A stretch of 64,000 nucleotides of DNA from Aquatica leii (taxonomy: Eukaryota; Arthropoda; Insecta; Coleoptera; Lampyridae): the NCBI GenBank assembly GCA_035610365.1, contig CM069432.1, forward strand, positions 226,384,532 through 226,448,531, read 5' to 3'. The translations under genes and the position numbers were made by a program. Positions 34,681 to 46,508 of this stretch are shown in pieces. A model generated the notes under the pieces. That model made no database searches. It was not told the origin of the DNA and was given only the letters and a program-made list of their open reading frames with translations. Position 1 is the first letter of the stretch. Every line of letters begins with the position of its first letter.

Positions 34681-36239
34681 TAAAAGCGGAAGAAGTAAAA
34701 AAAGAAAAAGAAACTAAGCGGAGCTTATTAATAAATACAATAACATTTGTGATAATAGCACGTTTGGAGATTAACAAATATATGTCAAATGATAGTTTTT
34801 ATTATCTACTGACGCTACACTACTACTTTGTTAGCAGTAGTGTTAATACAGATTTTTCAAAATGTTTTTTGTATAAGTAGTATTTATATACTGACAAAAA
34901 GCACTGAAATTTGATTACGGAACACTGACAGCGTATAATTAAAGGCAAAACAAAGAGACGGTTTTTTGATTGTGCAAAAAACCGAAACAAACGCAAACAT
35001 AATTTGCTATTCATGCAATATTCCACTTTATAAAAAAAACTTTTGCTATATACTATAAATAATTTGTTGTTAAAAGACTCATTTTACTCCTAACTAGTTT
35101 TATATTATACGTTATGTCTACACTGGGTTTTCTTTTTCTATTTTATAAATAAATGTATCAGTATTAGTTTACAAAAACTGTTCTTATAGATATGTATCAG
35201 ACTGCAAGTTTGGTGGTAGATATATCTTGTAACATCTTTTATAAGGCAACTGTTTAAGCATCTTTTGAGTTTAAATCAGTTTTTAATTCTATATAAAACA
35301 GCACCAAAAAATTTAATTTTTTTATAGAAGCGATTAAAATTATACTCTAATCACATTATTATAGGTTATACATTGTCTGTTAAATTAGCTTAAGTCTGTC
35401 GGGTACCTTGTTATTAGTGAACTATGGATTAAGCTGGTGCTTGTTCTTTACCAAAAAAAACCGTCATTCAAACATTTATCAGTTAAAAAACAAACTTGCT
35501 CTAAATATTTTTAAAGCTTACTCCAAATAGAACCCAGATAACCTTTAAACTCAAAATGTCATTTACTGCGACAGTAGTAAGTGAGATTCTTCTCTATATT
35601 ACATTACTTATTAAATGTACATTTCTTATAAAGGTGAGCATTTCGACTGTGTTCAAATGTTTGTGACTACAAAGAAAGACACCCACCAAAAATATACCAT
35701 CGACAATCATTAATTTTGACCAACATCGATAAAGGAAATTTCTAAATAAATAACAAACTAGAGTCCGTGTCACATAAAAACACGATTGTCAATCATAATA
35801 GTTGTGTTCAACAATTACAAAAACTTTTACTTGTGCATCTTTAATGTAACGAACGGAAATACAAACTTGAAAATACGGAAATAGTGTCTACTTCTAAAAG
35901 TGGTTCTAAAGATTGCTATTTTGTTTTTTGCGTAGAATAAAAAGAAATAAACAATAGAAAAAAATAATTCACTGAAATGCCATTGCAATATCTTCATTAT
36001 ATCAAATGCATATGTTTTTACATTAGACGGACTATACCAACTCGAAACCAATTCTTAGCAGTTTTTAGCAATAAATAAAATTTACCACGGTTGAAACGTG
36101 GTACTTTGTGAAAGATTAATTTAAGAATTTGGTTTTGGGCGATTGAATAAAAATTGTATTTTAACGCGTTCAAATGTAATTATTGAGGTACGTAGGTTAA
36201 CCACAATATCTTTTACCAGCGCTTTTTGAGAAAAAGACA
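34681..36239. other. No recognised feature
   Basis: AT-rich sequence with only short spurious open stretches. Confidence 0.4.
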
Positions 36240-36665
36240 ATATCATTGCTTGGAGACAACGATTGTTGAGACAAATCAAACACTATCAAGAAGAAAGCCA
36301 ACAAATGATACCTTTTAAACGAAAGTTGGGTCATTGCTTTTAAACAAAAGTTGAGCCAATGATTGTCACATTGTAAATAAAGTATGAACGGATACAACAA
36401 TTCAGTCGTCACAACAGGTTTTCCTACCAGAGTTTACAAGGCAATAGACTTATCGTGTTTCATATAGGATCTAAAGGTGGCTTTGTTGAAGACGGATTAT
36501 TATGCTTTTAATCCAACAAAACTTATTATTACTACAAAGAAATGATTGAAGTAGCATTTAAAAACCGGGGTGAAAAAATTGTGATACGCTTAGAACAACA
36601 TGTTATGGTAGTTATGGACAATTTCTTTTATCACTACAAAGAAAAACAAAGAAACAGAACAGAAA
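36240..36665 (+). pseudogene. IS630/Tc1-type (DDE_3) transposase fragment
   Basis: In + frames: CLETTIVETNQTLSRRKPTN, then GNRLIVFHIGSKGGFVEDGL, then a stretch ending HVMVVMDNFFYHYKEKQ. This mirrors the common insect DDE_3 transposase in which 'GKRLIVLHIGS-GFVEGALLCF' is followed by an 'S-V-I-V-MDNA-x-YHS' second-Asp motif. Stops interrupt it. It ends where the minus-strand LINE begins, so the LINE may have truncated it. Confidence 0.7.
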
Positions 36666-36689
36666 CAAATTGCTTTGTTATTTCTTCTT

Positions 36690-38770
36690 CTACTTCTTTT
36701 AAAAGACCTTTAGTCTGCTTTCCTTTGAAGTCAAGCATTTTGGTTTTTTTCTCCGCCTTCCTAGTATATCTTCCAGAGTCGTACGAGCTATTCTCTCTTT
36801 GTCCATTCTTTTTATGGCAAACCATTGGCTTCTTTTTTGTCTTCCCCATCGTACCACAACATCCACTGCGCTCGTCCTTCTTATTTCGTCATTCCTAATT
36901 CTGTCTCTGAGTGTTTCCTGTTTTTCAGCGTTCTCATTTCTGCTGTCTTTAACATCGATTTTGTTTTGTTTGTGTCTGCTTTCGTCTTGATTCTGTAGGA
37001 TAGTATAGGTCTCACACATGCTTTATATACTCTTACTTTACTATCCGTTTGCATATATTTGTTATTCCACACATCTCTTAAGCATCCAAATATAACGGTG
37101 GCCCGATTATTTGTTTTTTAATTCTTGCACTGGGTTATGGTAGCTCATTGTATCTACTCTAAGGTATATAGAATCTGTAACTTGTTCTATACTGCTTCTT
37201 TCAATTTCAATTTAGTATCTTACAGGGTCTTTAGAATAGGTAATAGTTTTAGTTTTTTTTTAATTTTACATATTATATTTCTGCGCTATTGAAAGAAATG
37301 GAAAACTTCTGTCTGAAGGTCGTCCTCCATTTTTGACATAATCGTTACATCATCGGCGTAAGAAATCATATTGTGTGTAGCATATATTCCAGGTTTAAAG
37401 AGTTTACTTTGTTTATTATGTTGTCCATTATTAAATTAAACAAAATTAACTGAGGCTGTCTTCTTGTCTAATTACGCCTGGTGTTGGTATATCTTTAGTT
37501 GTTTGATTGCTGGCTTTAATAACCGTCGTGTTGTTGGTGTTCAGTTGATATATAATATTAACGATTTCCGACGGTACATATCGTTCTTTTAAAATAACTA
37601 TTACATCTTTTAGCCGAACGCTGTTAAATGTTTTTATTAGGTTTATGAAGTGGGCATACAATGGTTTGTCAAATTTGATGGATTTTTCTATGAGTTGTCT
37701 TAGTATGAAGATAGCGTCTGTTGATCTGTTTCTTTTGAAACTTTGTTGTTTGTCTCTGTTTTTAAGGTATCCTTCCGATTAGCGTTTAATCATAGAGGTG
37801 AACAGTTTCATGGTTGTGCATTAGAGACTTACCCCTCTATAATTTTTGGGATTTGTTTTTTGTTGTTTTTTAAAGATAGGTCTGGTGATACTTTCATGCC
37901 AGTCGGCCGGGATCGTGCTAAAAATTTAATTGAATAAAATTGTTAGAAGCTTGGCCAGTTCCCTGTCCCTATATATAAAAAAAATATTTGGGATATTGTC
38001 AATCCCTGGCGCTTTCTTGTTTTTTAGCTAATGATTCCGATCTTTATTTGTATTTCTTCTTCCTGCTGTAGCACTTCGGCGTTTTCCTCTGAATCATAAA
38101 GTTTTTTAAAATACTGAAACGTTCAAGAAATTACTTGCAAACGCAAGAGCCCTCTAGAAGCTGTTATCTAGTTTCTAGAAGCTATAGCGAAAAGTAAGGA
38201 ACGCTCGAGAAGGATTCGTCGATGTCTATAAATACGTAAGAAAGAAATCGTAGGTCAGTTATTGCTGGAATGTGAATGCATGCAGTATTAAGAAGATTAT
38301 TAAGGTGAAGATAAATAAGTGATTAGCACGCGCGACGTTTTAAATAAATAAGAGTGTACACCAAATCGAGTGAACGTGACTTATAGTGTAAACAAATCCG
38401 AGGACGTTATCTTATCTTATCTTAAGTGTTATACAACGGTTATACATAAATTATAGTGTAAGTGTTTTTATTATTAGATTTAATTAGTTCGGTTAATTTA
38501 AAAGCATACATAGTTTTAGTCGTTTTAAATAAATTAGTTTTTAATAAATAAAGACGTAACAATACTTTTTCTATTCGTTTGCTGAGATATTCTTTGTTTG
38601 CACAAATTTGTTGATTGGTTTTTTTTCTGGGTTTTATTATTTTCCATATCTACCTTCGTGCGCCTTTTGGAATTTTCTCTATTTCTAACCTGTATATATT
38701 TGTTATAGTTTTCTTGTGTTGGGGAGCTCTTGTATTCTACGTAAGCGGTTTTCTTTTGTGTTTTTTAATA
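36690..38770 (-). pseudogene. LINE reverse transcriptase fragment, minus strand, split by a solo LTR
   Basis: Read from the right: KYIQVRNRENSKRRTKVDME (about 38700); after the LTR, YFKKLYDSEENAEVLQQEEE; then FSTIPADWHESITRPIFKK (about 37900); INLIKTFNSVRLKDVIVILK with IYQLNTNNTTVIKASNQTT (RT palm); YADDVTIMSKMEDDLQ (catalytic YADD, about 37340); and the C-terminal KACVRPILSYRI and RMDKERIARTTLEDILGRRR. Many frameshifts. Same family as 33660-34680 but in the opposite orientation. Confidence 0.85.
38115..38561 (+). mobile_element. Solo LTR (Gypsy-type), 447 bp
   Basis: Starts TGAAACGTTCAAG, ends AAAGACGTAACA, and is flanked by a direct ATAC repeat (38111-38114 and 38562-38565): TG...CA ends with a 4-bp duplication as in Gypsy elements. 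It has a TATAAATA box at 38227 and an AATAAATAAA polyadenylation signal at 38543. It interrupts the LINE fragment, whose two halves align on either side. A solo LTR arises by recombination between the two LTRs of a full element. Confidence 0.88.
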
Positions 38771-39249
38771 TGGCAATATATTTGAAACAACCAACAATAA
38801 TCTTAAATTAAATAACAAATATATTTAACACATGCCAATGACTTAAATCAACTAATTAATATCTTTTACACATACTATATGTAGGATTACAAATTTACAA
38901 CATCATTTTTTAAGACATATAACATCTAAAAAAGTGAAGTATTTAAAACATACGTTAATTAGAAGGTTAAATAAAACTATAGAATACTCAAAACAAATAA
39001 TTACATTTATTTAATTCAAAATGTTTATCAAAGTCCATAGTTATACCTGTTGGATATTGAAATATATAAATTTTGATTAACATCTTTCAACTATAAAAAA
39101 ACTTACATTATAGTACCTATATCATAAAAATAACTATTGTGTAATTCCTGTGCCACAACTACCGTCCCTTATATAAGGCAAATTATAAATCATCATATTT
39201 GAAAGATTGGTCGATAGAAACACAACATATTTAAGAGTTTTATTAATTT
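38771..39249. other. No recognised feature
   Basis: AT-rich intron sequence. Confidence 0.4.
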
Positions 39250-39811
39250 CTATTTGATATGCTTGTATATGTGCATTAAAACTTGCACTATACATTCTAT
39301 AATGAAAATAATATGTTGTTTATCTATAATTATAAATTTAATTAAGACAAATTTAAGGTCCGAGTCAATAACGTCAACATTAATTTGTAAAACAAATTCT
39401 GTCTTGTACAAAATATTATTTATCATGATCCATGGCACATTATAAACATTATTGCTAGCAAATGGAAATTCGGTTGTTAAAAGTGATTCTATTGAATTAT
39501 ATTTAGATGACAATAGCAAATTGTCGTTTACAAGACCATACTCAAGGTTTATCGAAGAACCTTTATTACTTAAGACTTTATAAAAGAACCTAAGTTGCTG
39601 TTTAATAGCCAAAGTTAAAAGAATATTGTTCCTGGTGGTTGATAGGATAATATTTGGATAGTAAAATAAACGCGTTTTTGTATAGTTCACACAATAAACT
39701 ATTGTGTTCAGAAATTAAAGGTTTTAGAGGTGACGCCAAATTTTCTGATATACATTTATTTAGAAGTAAATATAAAATTTGATGTAGTATAATATAAAAA
39801 AGTCCCAGCAT
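39250..39811 (-). pseudogene. Fragment of an uncharacterised TE-type protein
   Basis: Two overlapping minus-strand frames (39602-39811, then 39250-39690) join as one coding region with a frameshift: ASPLKPLISEHNSLLCELYK, then QINVDVIDSDLKFVLIKF followed by IIIDKQHIIFIIE. The closing pattern ('...F-x-I-K-F-I-x-I-x-x-x-x-I-x-F-I') resembles the C-terminus of multi-copy, uncharacterised proteins frequent in aphids and beetles. I cannot assign the class. Confidence 0.4.
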
Positions 39812-40440
39812 CTCTCCTCATAAGAGACAAGATCACTAATTTTTATAAAGAAAAGCTAACATGTCTGATACACCCATTATTAGCATATTTTTTCCAAATG
39901 ATCTAACTTTATTTGTGGTATTAGGTTTCCAGCGTCCACTTGAGAAAATTTTAAAAATATTATTTTGGTCAAATTTTCTAAAGTGAAATATAATTTTTTA
40001 TTTAAATGATTAATTAAATGATAGCTATATCATATCTTAAAAACCCTTCTAATACATCGTGTATTAAATCTAATGTGAAACTACAAGCTACATAAATGTG
40101 TTCTAACACGTTTCAAATGCATTTTTCTTTTATTCCAAACGTAAAATTGGCACTATCTGTTTCGTAATTGGCGTAGTAAATTCAAACAATTTTTGTATAT
40201 TTGACTATGATTTTCATTTCTATGCGTCCTACAGACTCTACAAAAGTAATCCGATTAAAAGGTTTCGTTCGAGAATTCTGTTTAATCCCAAATTGTCACT
40301 TAATATTAAAAAAAATCAAAATAAACAATAATATATTCCGTGTTTGTTAAGACAACAATACCTTCTTTTTTTAAAAATTTTAGTTCTTTAATAAGTTTTT
40401 CTGTTTCCATATATAGTTCTATCTCGAGAATAAAATAGTT
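39812..40440. other. No recognised feature
   Basis: AT-rich intron sequence. Confidence 0.4.
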
Positions 40441-40592
40441 GATATAGAATAGTATATTAAAATATAAGTTGCAGAAGGCAAAATATTCAAACACAGGTTT
40501 CTGTAACGAGGTGCGAAGCAGCGAGTTGCAGAATGGATAAGTGTTTGAATAGCCTTCTGCAACGAATGTTTTATACTATTTTCTCTATTTCG
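40441..40592. mobile_element. Small foldback element (MITE-like)
   Basis: GCAGAAGGCAAAATATTCAAACAC at 40471-40494 is mirrored by GTGTTTGAATAGCCTTCTGC at 40541-40560. The complementarity continues outward through the 'tagtata' blocks. The loop holds a GC-rich 'taacgaggtgcgaagcagcg' stretch. In addition TTCTCTATTTCGGT at 40581-40594 is mirrored at 40861-40874. Confidence 0.65.
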
Positions 40593-41489
40593 GTCGATAT
40601 TTACATTATTTATTAAATTTAAAATGTTCATTATTTTCCAGCAGAGAAATTTTTATTAGAATTTTTGTGTTGGCAACGGTGATACATATTTGACTAGACA
40701 TATTTGACACATATTTGACAGATTTACTTAGTTTTCTGCTGTCATTGGGTGGCAATTAGAAATTAGGATGTAAAACTTAGAAAATAAAAGTTACCAAAAA
40801 TCGTTAAAGAATAGACTTCATTCTAACACTAAAGTGCGTACGTGAAAGAGTAATTTTAAAACCGAAATAGAGAAATATATTTTCTAGTAAAGATTACACA
40901 GGCTTATGATATAGTATGCTGCTCCTACTTACGGGTGCCTCACGGTGACCGTCGGTTAGAAGTATATCAAGAACTGTTAAAGCTAGAAATTTGAACTTTT
41001 GCACATGCGACTTGCCGTGTTTATTCTATTAAATAAAAATATTTTGCAAATGGCAGCACTTCCGGAGGTGAGTATCAACGTGTTTATTTTCAATACAAAC
41101 CAGACAATTTTTTTTCACATTCTGATGTGTAATAAAATTTTTAGTATGTATGCTTAAAATAATCGGCGTATCAATTTTGATTGTTGAGGAAAACATTTTT
41201 TTACTGAAAAATTTAGAAAATAAAATTGAAAATCGAAAGTGGTAAAAGCTACGGAAATGGGATTTTAGGTTCTCAAAGTCAAAAGATTGAGACACAATTG
41301 TCTGTAATAGATAATAAAAAATTGCCCGTGGTTACGTATCTATTTGACGTTAGTTCCAGACTTTAGAGAAACTTTAAGAAGTCTCTTTTTTCCAATATTA
41401 CGTTTATTTAATTATTAGTTCATTCGATGCAGAAATAAAATTCCTTTAAATTGATGTACTATATTTCTATACCTAAAATCAATAATTAC
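40593..41489. other. No recognised gene
   Basis: AT-rich sequence containing the partner of a 14-bp inverted repeat at 40861-40874. Confidence 0.4.
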
Positions 41490-42084
41490 AGAGTTATTTA
41501 CATTTTTGGGCAGTATGGAAACACAAATGCTGATATTCCAAAGTTGTTTTACATTTATGGCGAGTCTGCTCGTATTACTCTTTCGACCTGCAGAAACTTT
41601 AACGAAAGGTATTCGCATTGGCCTGCAATGACAGAACAAAGATTCAGGAGGATTGAAAATAATTTTCTAAATTTTGGAAAAGTAAATGCGCCACGAAATT
41701 TGACAAAGCCAGTTGTCTCCAATGAAGCTGCGGAAACCAATGTATTGCAATATTTTAATGTTTTTTCTTAAAGTTCTGTTCGTTCGGCGGAAAGGGATCT
41801 TGGATACTCTAAAAGAAGAATTTTCGACTGGTCAAGAATTACATCCACAAGATCAAATTCAACGGGTGCAGTATTGCGAAATGATGCTTGTGAAGATTCA
41901 AGAATATCTAAATTTTCTTCAGAAAATTATTTGGTCAGATGAATCAAAATTTCCTAAAGAGGGTATTATAAATCGGCATAATCTACACATTTGGTCGCAT
42001 GAAAATCTATTTGCAATCAGACCAAACAATTATCAGCAAAATTTTAGCTTCAACGTGTTTGCAATGTTAATGAACCACCGCGTG
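41490..42084 (+). pseudogene. Mariner-like transposase relic, N-terminal half
   Basis: Two overlapping + frames. The first (41451-41771) reads as the paired HTH region: ERYSHWPAMTEQRFRRIENN and VSNEAAETNVLQYFNVF. The second begins GILDTLKEEFSTGQELHPQD and contains RVQYCEMMLVKIQEYLNFLQ, then IIWSDESKFPKEGIINRHN, where D of SDES is the first catalytic Asp, and NNYQQNFSFNVFAMLMNHRVY. The reading frame then runs directly into Penelope sequence at about 42085. It belongs to the same superfamily as 24350-25010. Confidence 0.85.
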
Positions 42085-42475
42085 TATCATTTCACTACAG
42101 GTCACAAGATAGATTTTGATAACGTTTCGGTGGTTGCCAAATCTCCATTCGTTTTTAACAAGAAATTTCGAGAGAGCATAGAAATCATCAAACACCCTAA
42201 TAACTTCAATCGTGATTATGGTTTTGAGCTATCCCCGGTAATTATTCCTTTATCGAAAACACGCCCCCTTTCAAGTCGAGTTTAACCAGCTATGGCAATA
42301 CTTCTTTTTTGTATACGGATACTATTTCTTTTTAAATTACTTCTATGGAGTTTAGAATCTGGCTTGGTTCACAAGTTGATTACCTAACTCTGTAGTGGTT
42401 CTTTGTTAGATTTTCGTTTGCTTTTTGAAGTTTATCTGCGACCGTGGAAGCCTTCGCTATTACAAAAATGATGAT
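42085..42475 (+). mobile_element. 5'-truncated Penelope insertion fused to the mariner relic
   Basis: HFTTGHKIDFDNVSVVAKSP and KFRESIEIIKHPNNFNRDYG are the end of a Penelope GIY-YIG domain, closely similar to 12302-12450. The 3' UTR follows, with TTTAGAATCTGGCTTGGTTC at 42355 and GTGGAAGCCTTCGCTATTAC at 42443. By chance the frame is continuous with the upstream transposase, giving a 190-codon chimeric open frame (41713-42285). Confidence 0.88.
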
Positions 42476-43471
42476 GTTTCAAAAGAATAAAACGGAAGAT
42501 AGAACAGATAAAATAGAAATTGAACTAAATAAAAAGATAACATATAAAAATTGTGGAATCAAACTACTTTGCAGAACATTGGTTATGCAAACAAAGATAC
42601 TATTACTATTATTATAAAGCTTTGCATATTCAAAGCGTTTTCTTGAAGAAAATGTTATTAAAATAAATTTTAAAAAAAATTTAATACTGTTTTAAAGAGA
42701 ATAATATGCTATATCAAATGGTGAGTTAAAAGTAATATGCCGTTTAAAAAAATTACGCGAAACCACGTAAAAATTGCAGATAACTAAAATTAAAGTATTC
42801 CCAAGTGTAGATAGAAGTTACATAAACAGATTTCGTATTGCACAATTTTTCCTAAAATGAATATTAACGACAATAAATCGCTGTCTCCATACTTTTTAAT
42901 AACCCTATATGTTTTCGATTATTCGATAATGACATACTCACATCCTTCAATTAAGCTGCTTAAATTAAACCAGTTTAAATCATTTGCCATGATTCTTAAC
43001 GAGGATTAGTGTAATTGTTGAAAGTTGAGAAATAGACAATAAAATAATAGGATGCCATAATATTCTAATATCAAGAATAATAAAAGAATTTGAACCTTCT
43101 ATAATTTTTCTTGGTATTAACTTAACATAAAATATATACTAATTATGTATGCATATGTTTTTGAATACATCCCAACTTTTTGCGTTTATTTCTTGGTAAT
43201 AAGCCAGTTAACAAAAAAAATCGAAGATTTTTATTTTAATTACCTAATTTTGTATTTTATCCGATTTTATCTACAATAATTAAAAATATTGAAAATTATT
43301 TCAAGAATATATAAACAGTGATCTATGAATTTTTTTATAAATTTTTGGTGTCTATTACTACAGTCTTGTAAATAGAATAGAAATTGTAGCTATTGTTAGA
43401 CATTATACCTGTAGGCAATATTAATTGCATGATGCTAATACAATATTCTTATATACTCAAGTATGTCCATT
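42476..43471. other. No recognised feature
   Basis: AT-rich intron sequence. Confidence 0.4.
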
Positions 43472-45211
43472 CCCAACTAGCATTTTTAGTGATTGCGACG
43501 TGGCAGCCACAGTCGTAGGAACTGTAGTGGCGTGCCACTAGTCACTACCACGTTACAGGAACAGTTGTATACCGTGGCTACCACCAAAATGGGGAACAAA
43601 TATTGGGTGGTCGTTACGTGATTACAACCACTTTATCACTTATAAAATAACATTACAGCCAGGTCAAATCCACGTCGCTGCCAAGTGGCGGCGTGGTGAC
43701 CATTAGTGGCCCTGAGCATTTCAGAAACTGCTTTAATGTATTTATATCTCTGTCCCATTTTTAAATGTTATTTACTTTCTCATCTACATCCCTTCTTTAT
43801 TTTACAAATGGACAAGGTATACTTCGATCAAACTGTTTTAAGTTTCTATGAACTACATGTTTATTATTGAATTTGTACATTTGCTAACAGCAAAATTGCA
43901 ACAAATGCAAGTTTACTGTTAAATGTAGAGGTTACAGTTCGAAATATAACCATGCGCCAACAAAATTTTCATTTTTTTTAGAAAAACAAAATTAAAAAGT
44001 CCTAAATATAAAATAAAAATTAAATAACTATACAATCTAAAACACATTTTATTAGTATTTACATTATAAATTTAATTGTTAATTCATTAATTTCTTACAT
44101 TCCATGTGTTGTTACTTGTAAATTTCATATATTTAGAATAATTGGGAAATTTTTGTTAATGGCGGCATAGAGATTGTGCATAAATATGGCTACTTAGAAA
44201 TAAAGTAACTGTTAAGTGGCAAAAACTAAGAATAGCCACTTTGGAGTTACTTCCACTCAATAAGTAGCCAAGAGAACTAAGAAACATCCAATCAGATTTC
44301 AGAACACTTAAAAGTGATTTTTAAAAGTGGCAGCATTGGTGGCAACCACGTGAATTTTGTTGAACGGCCACTCAATAAAATTTACATGCTTTCACGTTCA
44401 TCTTCATAATAAAGTTGGATACATAACCTAACTAATTTATATTTTATTATTAACTTCATTTCATAACGTATAATTACAATCAATTATTTTGAACACTCTT
44501 AATAATATTGTTATCCAGCTTATACATTTGTAATTGTTCTAAATCATTTTCACATTATGGATCCTAATAACTAACTTTACTTTACGGATTAAACTTTTGA
44601 TGTCTTCCTGGAAAGCAGTTTTAGGTTAGACAGATTTAAATACTAGCAGTGTATTTTTATTTATACCGAGCCGAGATGCATTGTAGGAAATAGGCCACTA
44701 TTAAGTTACTGTAACTTAAAAGTGGATTTCAGAAGTAAATATCACTATGTAGTGGCGTTAATCTAAAATGTCTCGTGAAAATCACTTATGGAAGTGGCTA
44801 AAACGTTACAACAACGACAACATACCACTCTAGAGTGCACCTACATTTTAGGTATATTTTAAGTGTCCAAAACGTGGCCAAAACTTTAATAGCCACTTTA
44901 AAGTGGTTATTACTTTAAAGTAAGATTTTAGTGATTCGATTTAGTGGTCGCCACTTTAATTTGCCACTCTTAAGTTAAAAAAACTTATAAGTGATTTTAC
45001 TTAGTGAAAATAACGTTAAAAAACTTTACTTTTCACCACAAAGCTACAGAACTACAAAGCGGTTAAGAAAGGATGTATCCACGTAATTTCCACTATAAAT
45101 CAATAGAATAAAGTTATATTTACTAAGAAGTGGCATATAAAGTGTTAAATACGTAATAATCACTAAACTGAAGTGGCAGTATAAGTTATTCTCACTTTGA
45201 TGCTACTTGGG
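43472..45211 (-). mobile_element. CACTA-like non-autonomous DNA transposon, copy 2 (inverted)
   Basis: Reverse-complement counterpart of 3498-5271, nearly identical over long stretches (for example the 'gttcctacgactgtggctgc' block). It has the same ends, CCCAACTAGCAT on the left and CCCAAGTAGCAT on the right (reverse complement), and a possible TT duplication. No coding sequence. Confidence 0.85.
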
Positions 45212-46226
45212 TTCTTTTACAAACGCTTTAGGGCCTGGGCTTCTTTTTGACTGCGATTGTACAATAAATCATAAACTCAAGTTTGATTTTTTTTTAATAT
45301 GTAATACAATAAAACATAGTTTTAATGTATAAAAAAACTTATTTTTAGGGCAATTTAATTAGTTACGCGTTTCTGTTTAAAATTCATTGTTTTTAAATAG
45401 TTTTTGATAACCCTTAATTATAGTACTTTTTTAATTATTTATGCTAATTTATTAGAATAACATGAACTTGTTCACTTACTACATTTGAACTATTAATAAC
45501 AATATCTACAACACGTTTAGTTAAATTACGTTTACTACTGTATACACGTTTACTAAAGGTAAATAGCATTGTATTCATTATAATGTAAATAACGTTAGTG
45601 CTTACTGCTAATTAGAGCATTGCAAACAACGTCTTTAAATATTAATTAAAACTGTTTAAAAATAGTCTAAGTATTGTTTAAATTAGACATACAAAAATTA
45701 TTAAATAAATAATTTGTATAATGATTCGTTACCGTTAATTAATTTGATCTTAAAAATAGAATATAAAAGTCTTTTAATAAACGGAATTAATCTTCATCGA
45801 AGAATTATCACATCCTAAATCGATTTAAATGCGAAATTACGAGGTAACTAATTAATTGTATGAATATTTTTTTTTACATAATTGTTTATTTTTAAAACGT
45901 AGTAAATTGAATTTATTTAAAAAAAAATGTATTTGTAACCTTTCTTAGACTTTTCATTTTCATAATGCATTTTTAAATACATTTGTATAATTCAAATTAA
46001 ACATAAAACGATTCTTATTAAATTAAATCAAAAATCCGTTTATAAAATGAAAATGCTGAGATAAACAATTTAATAGAAATTTAAACAAAGGAGTCAACGA
46101 AGCATGACGTTTGTAACGAATTGCACTTTTACATTACTTTGTAGATGAAAATGGTTTCCATTTTCATTTGTTACTATTTTATTTCATTAAATTGTAATTA
46201 ATGTTTAACATCTTTTTTTCTTCTAG
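45212..46226. other. End of the 37-kb CARP intron
   Basis: No transposon recognised; it ends with a strong polypyrimidine tract and TTCTTCTAG acceptor at 46226. Confidence 0.6.
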
Positions 46227-46293
46227 TTGGGAGATTTATCGAATCCCGAACTGCGAATATTAACAGATCAGTTAGATAAAATTAGATACGGTG
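46227..46293 (+). CDS. Carbonic anhydrase-related protein (CA10/CA11-like), internal exon
   Basis: 67 nt in phase 0, encoding LGDLSNPELRILTDQLDKIR then YG and the first base of a Gly codon. The acceptor is TCTTTTTTTCTTCTAG and the donor GTAAGT. It follows on from ...SLLLQ of the exon at 8741-8835 and continues into the exon at 46354. The '(L/I)G-x-x-S/P-NPEL' motif after a conserved VQ/LLQ is a hallmark of CA10/CA11-type CARPs. The exon lies clear of all recognised transposons. Confidence 0.92.
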
Positions 46294-46353
46294 GTAAGTT
46301 TTATGAAAAAATTTTGTAAGTTAGTATTTCAATTTGTTTTCAATAAATTTTAG
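46294..46353 (+). other. 60-nt CARP intron
   Basis: GTAAGT to TTTTAG; minimal insect-type intron in phase 1, in striking contrast to its 37-kb neighbour. Confidence 0.85.
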
Positions 46354-46508
46354 GTGAAGAAGTTGAAGTAAAGAAGTTGTCTGTAAGAGGATTACTACCT
46401 GAAACGGATTACTATATGACGTACGATGGTTCAACTACGATGCCGGCTTGCCACGAAACCGTCACGTGGTTGATCCTCAACAAACCTATTTACATTACCA
46501 AGCAACAG
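46354..46508 (+). CDS. Carbonic anhydrase-related protein (CA10/CA11-like), exon with the C-terminal CA-fold strands
   Basis: 155 nt in phase 1, encoding GEEVEVKKLSVRGLLPETDY, YMTYDGSTTMPACHETVTW and LILNKPIYITKQQ, with a CAG|GTATTG donor. It matches the end of the CARP catalytic-fold domain ('YxGSxTxPxCxETVxWxILNKPIYITxxQ'). In active enzymes this area holds the substrate-gating Thr and the SLTTPPC loop; here the loop reads STTMPAC. The next exon, expected to begin LHALRRL, was not found before the end of the window, so the following intron exceeds 17 kb. Confidence 0.93.

Noticed and set aside
36542..36898. 118-codon + open frame
   Set aside because: Its first third is a Tc1-type transposase relic; the rest runs antisense through a LINE fragment.
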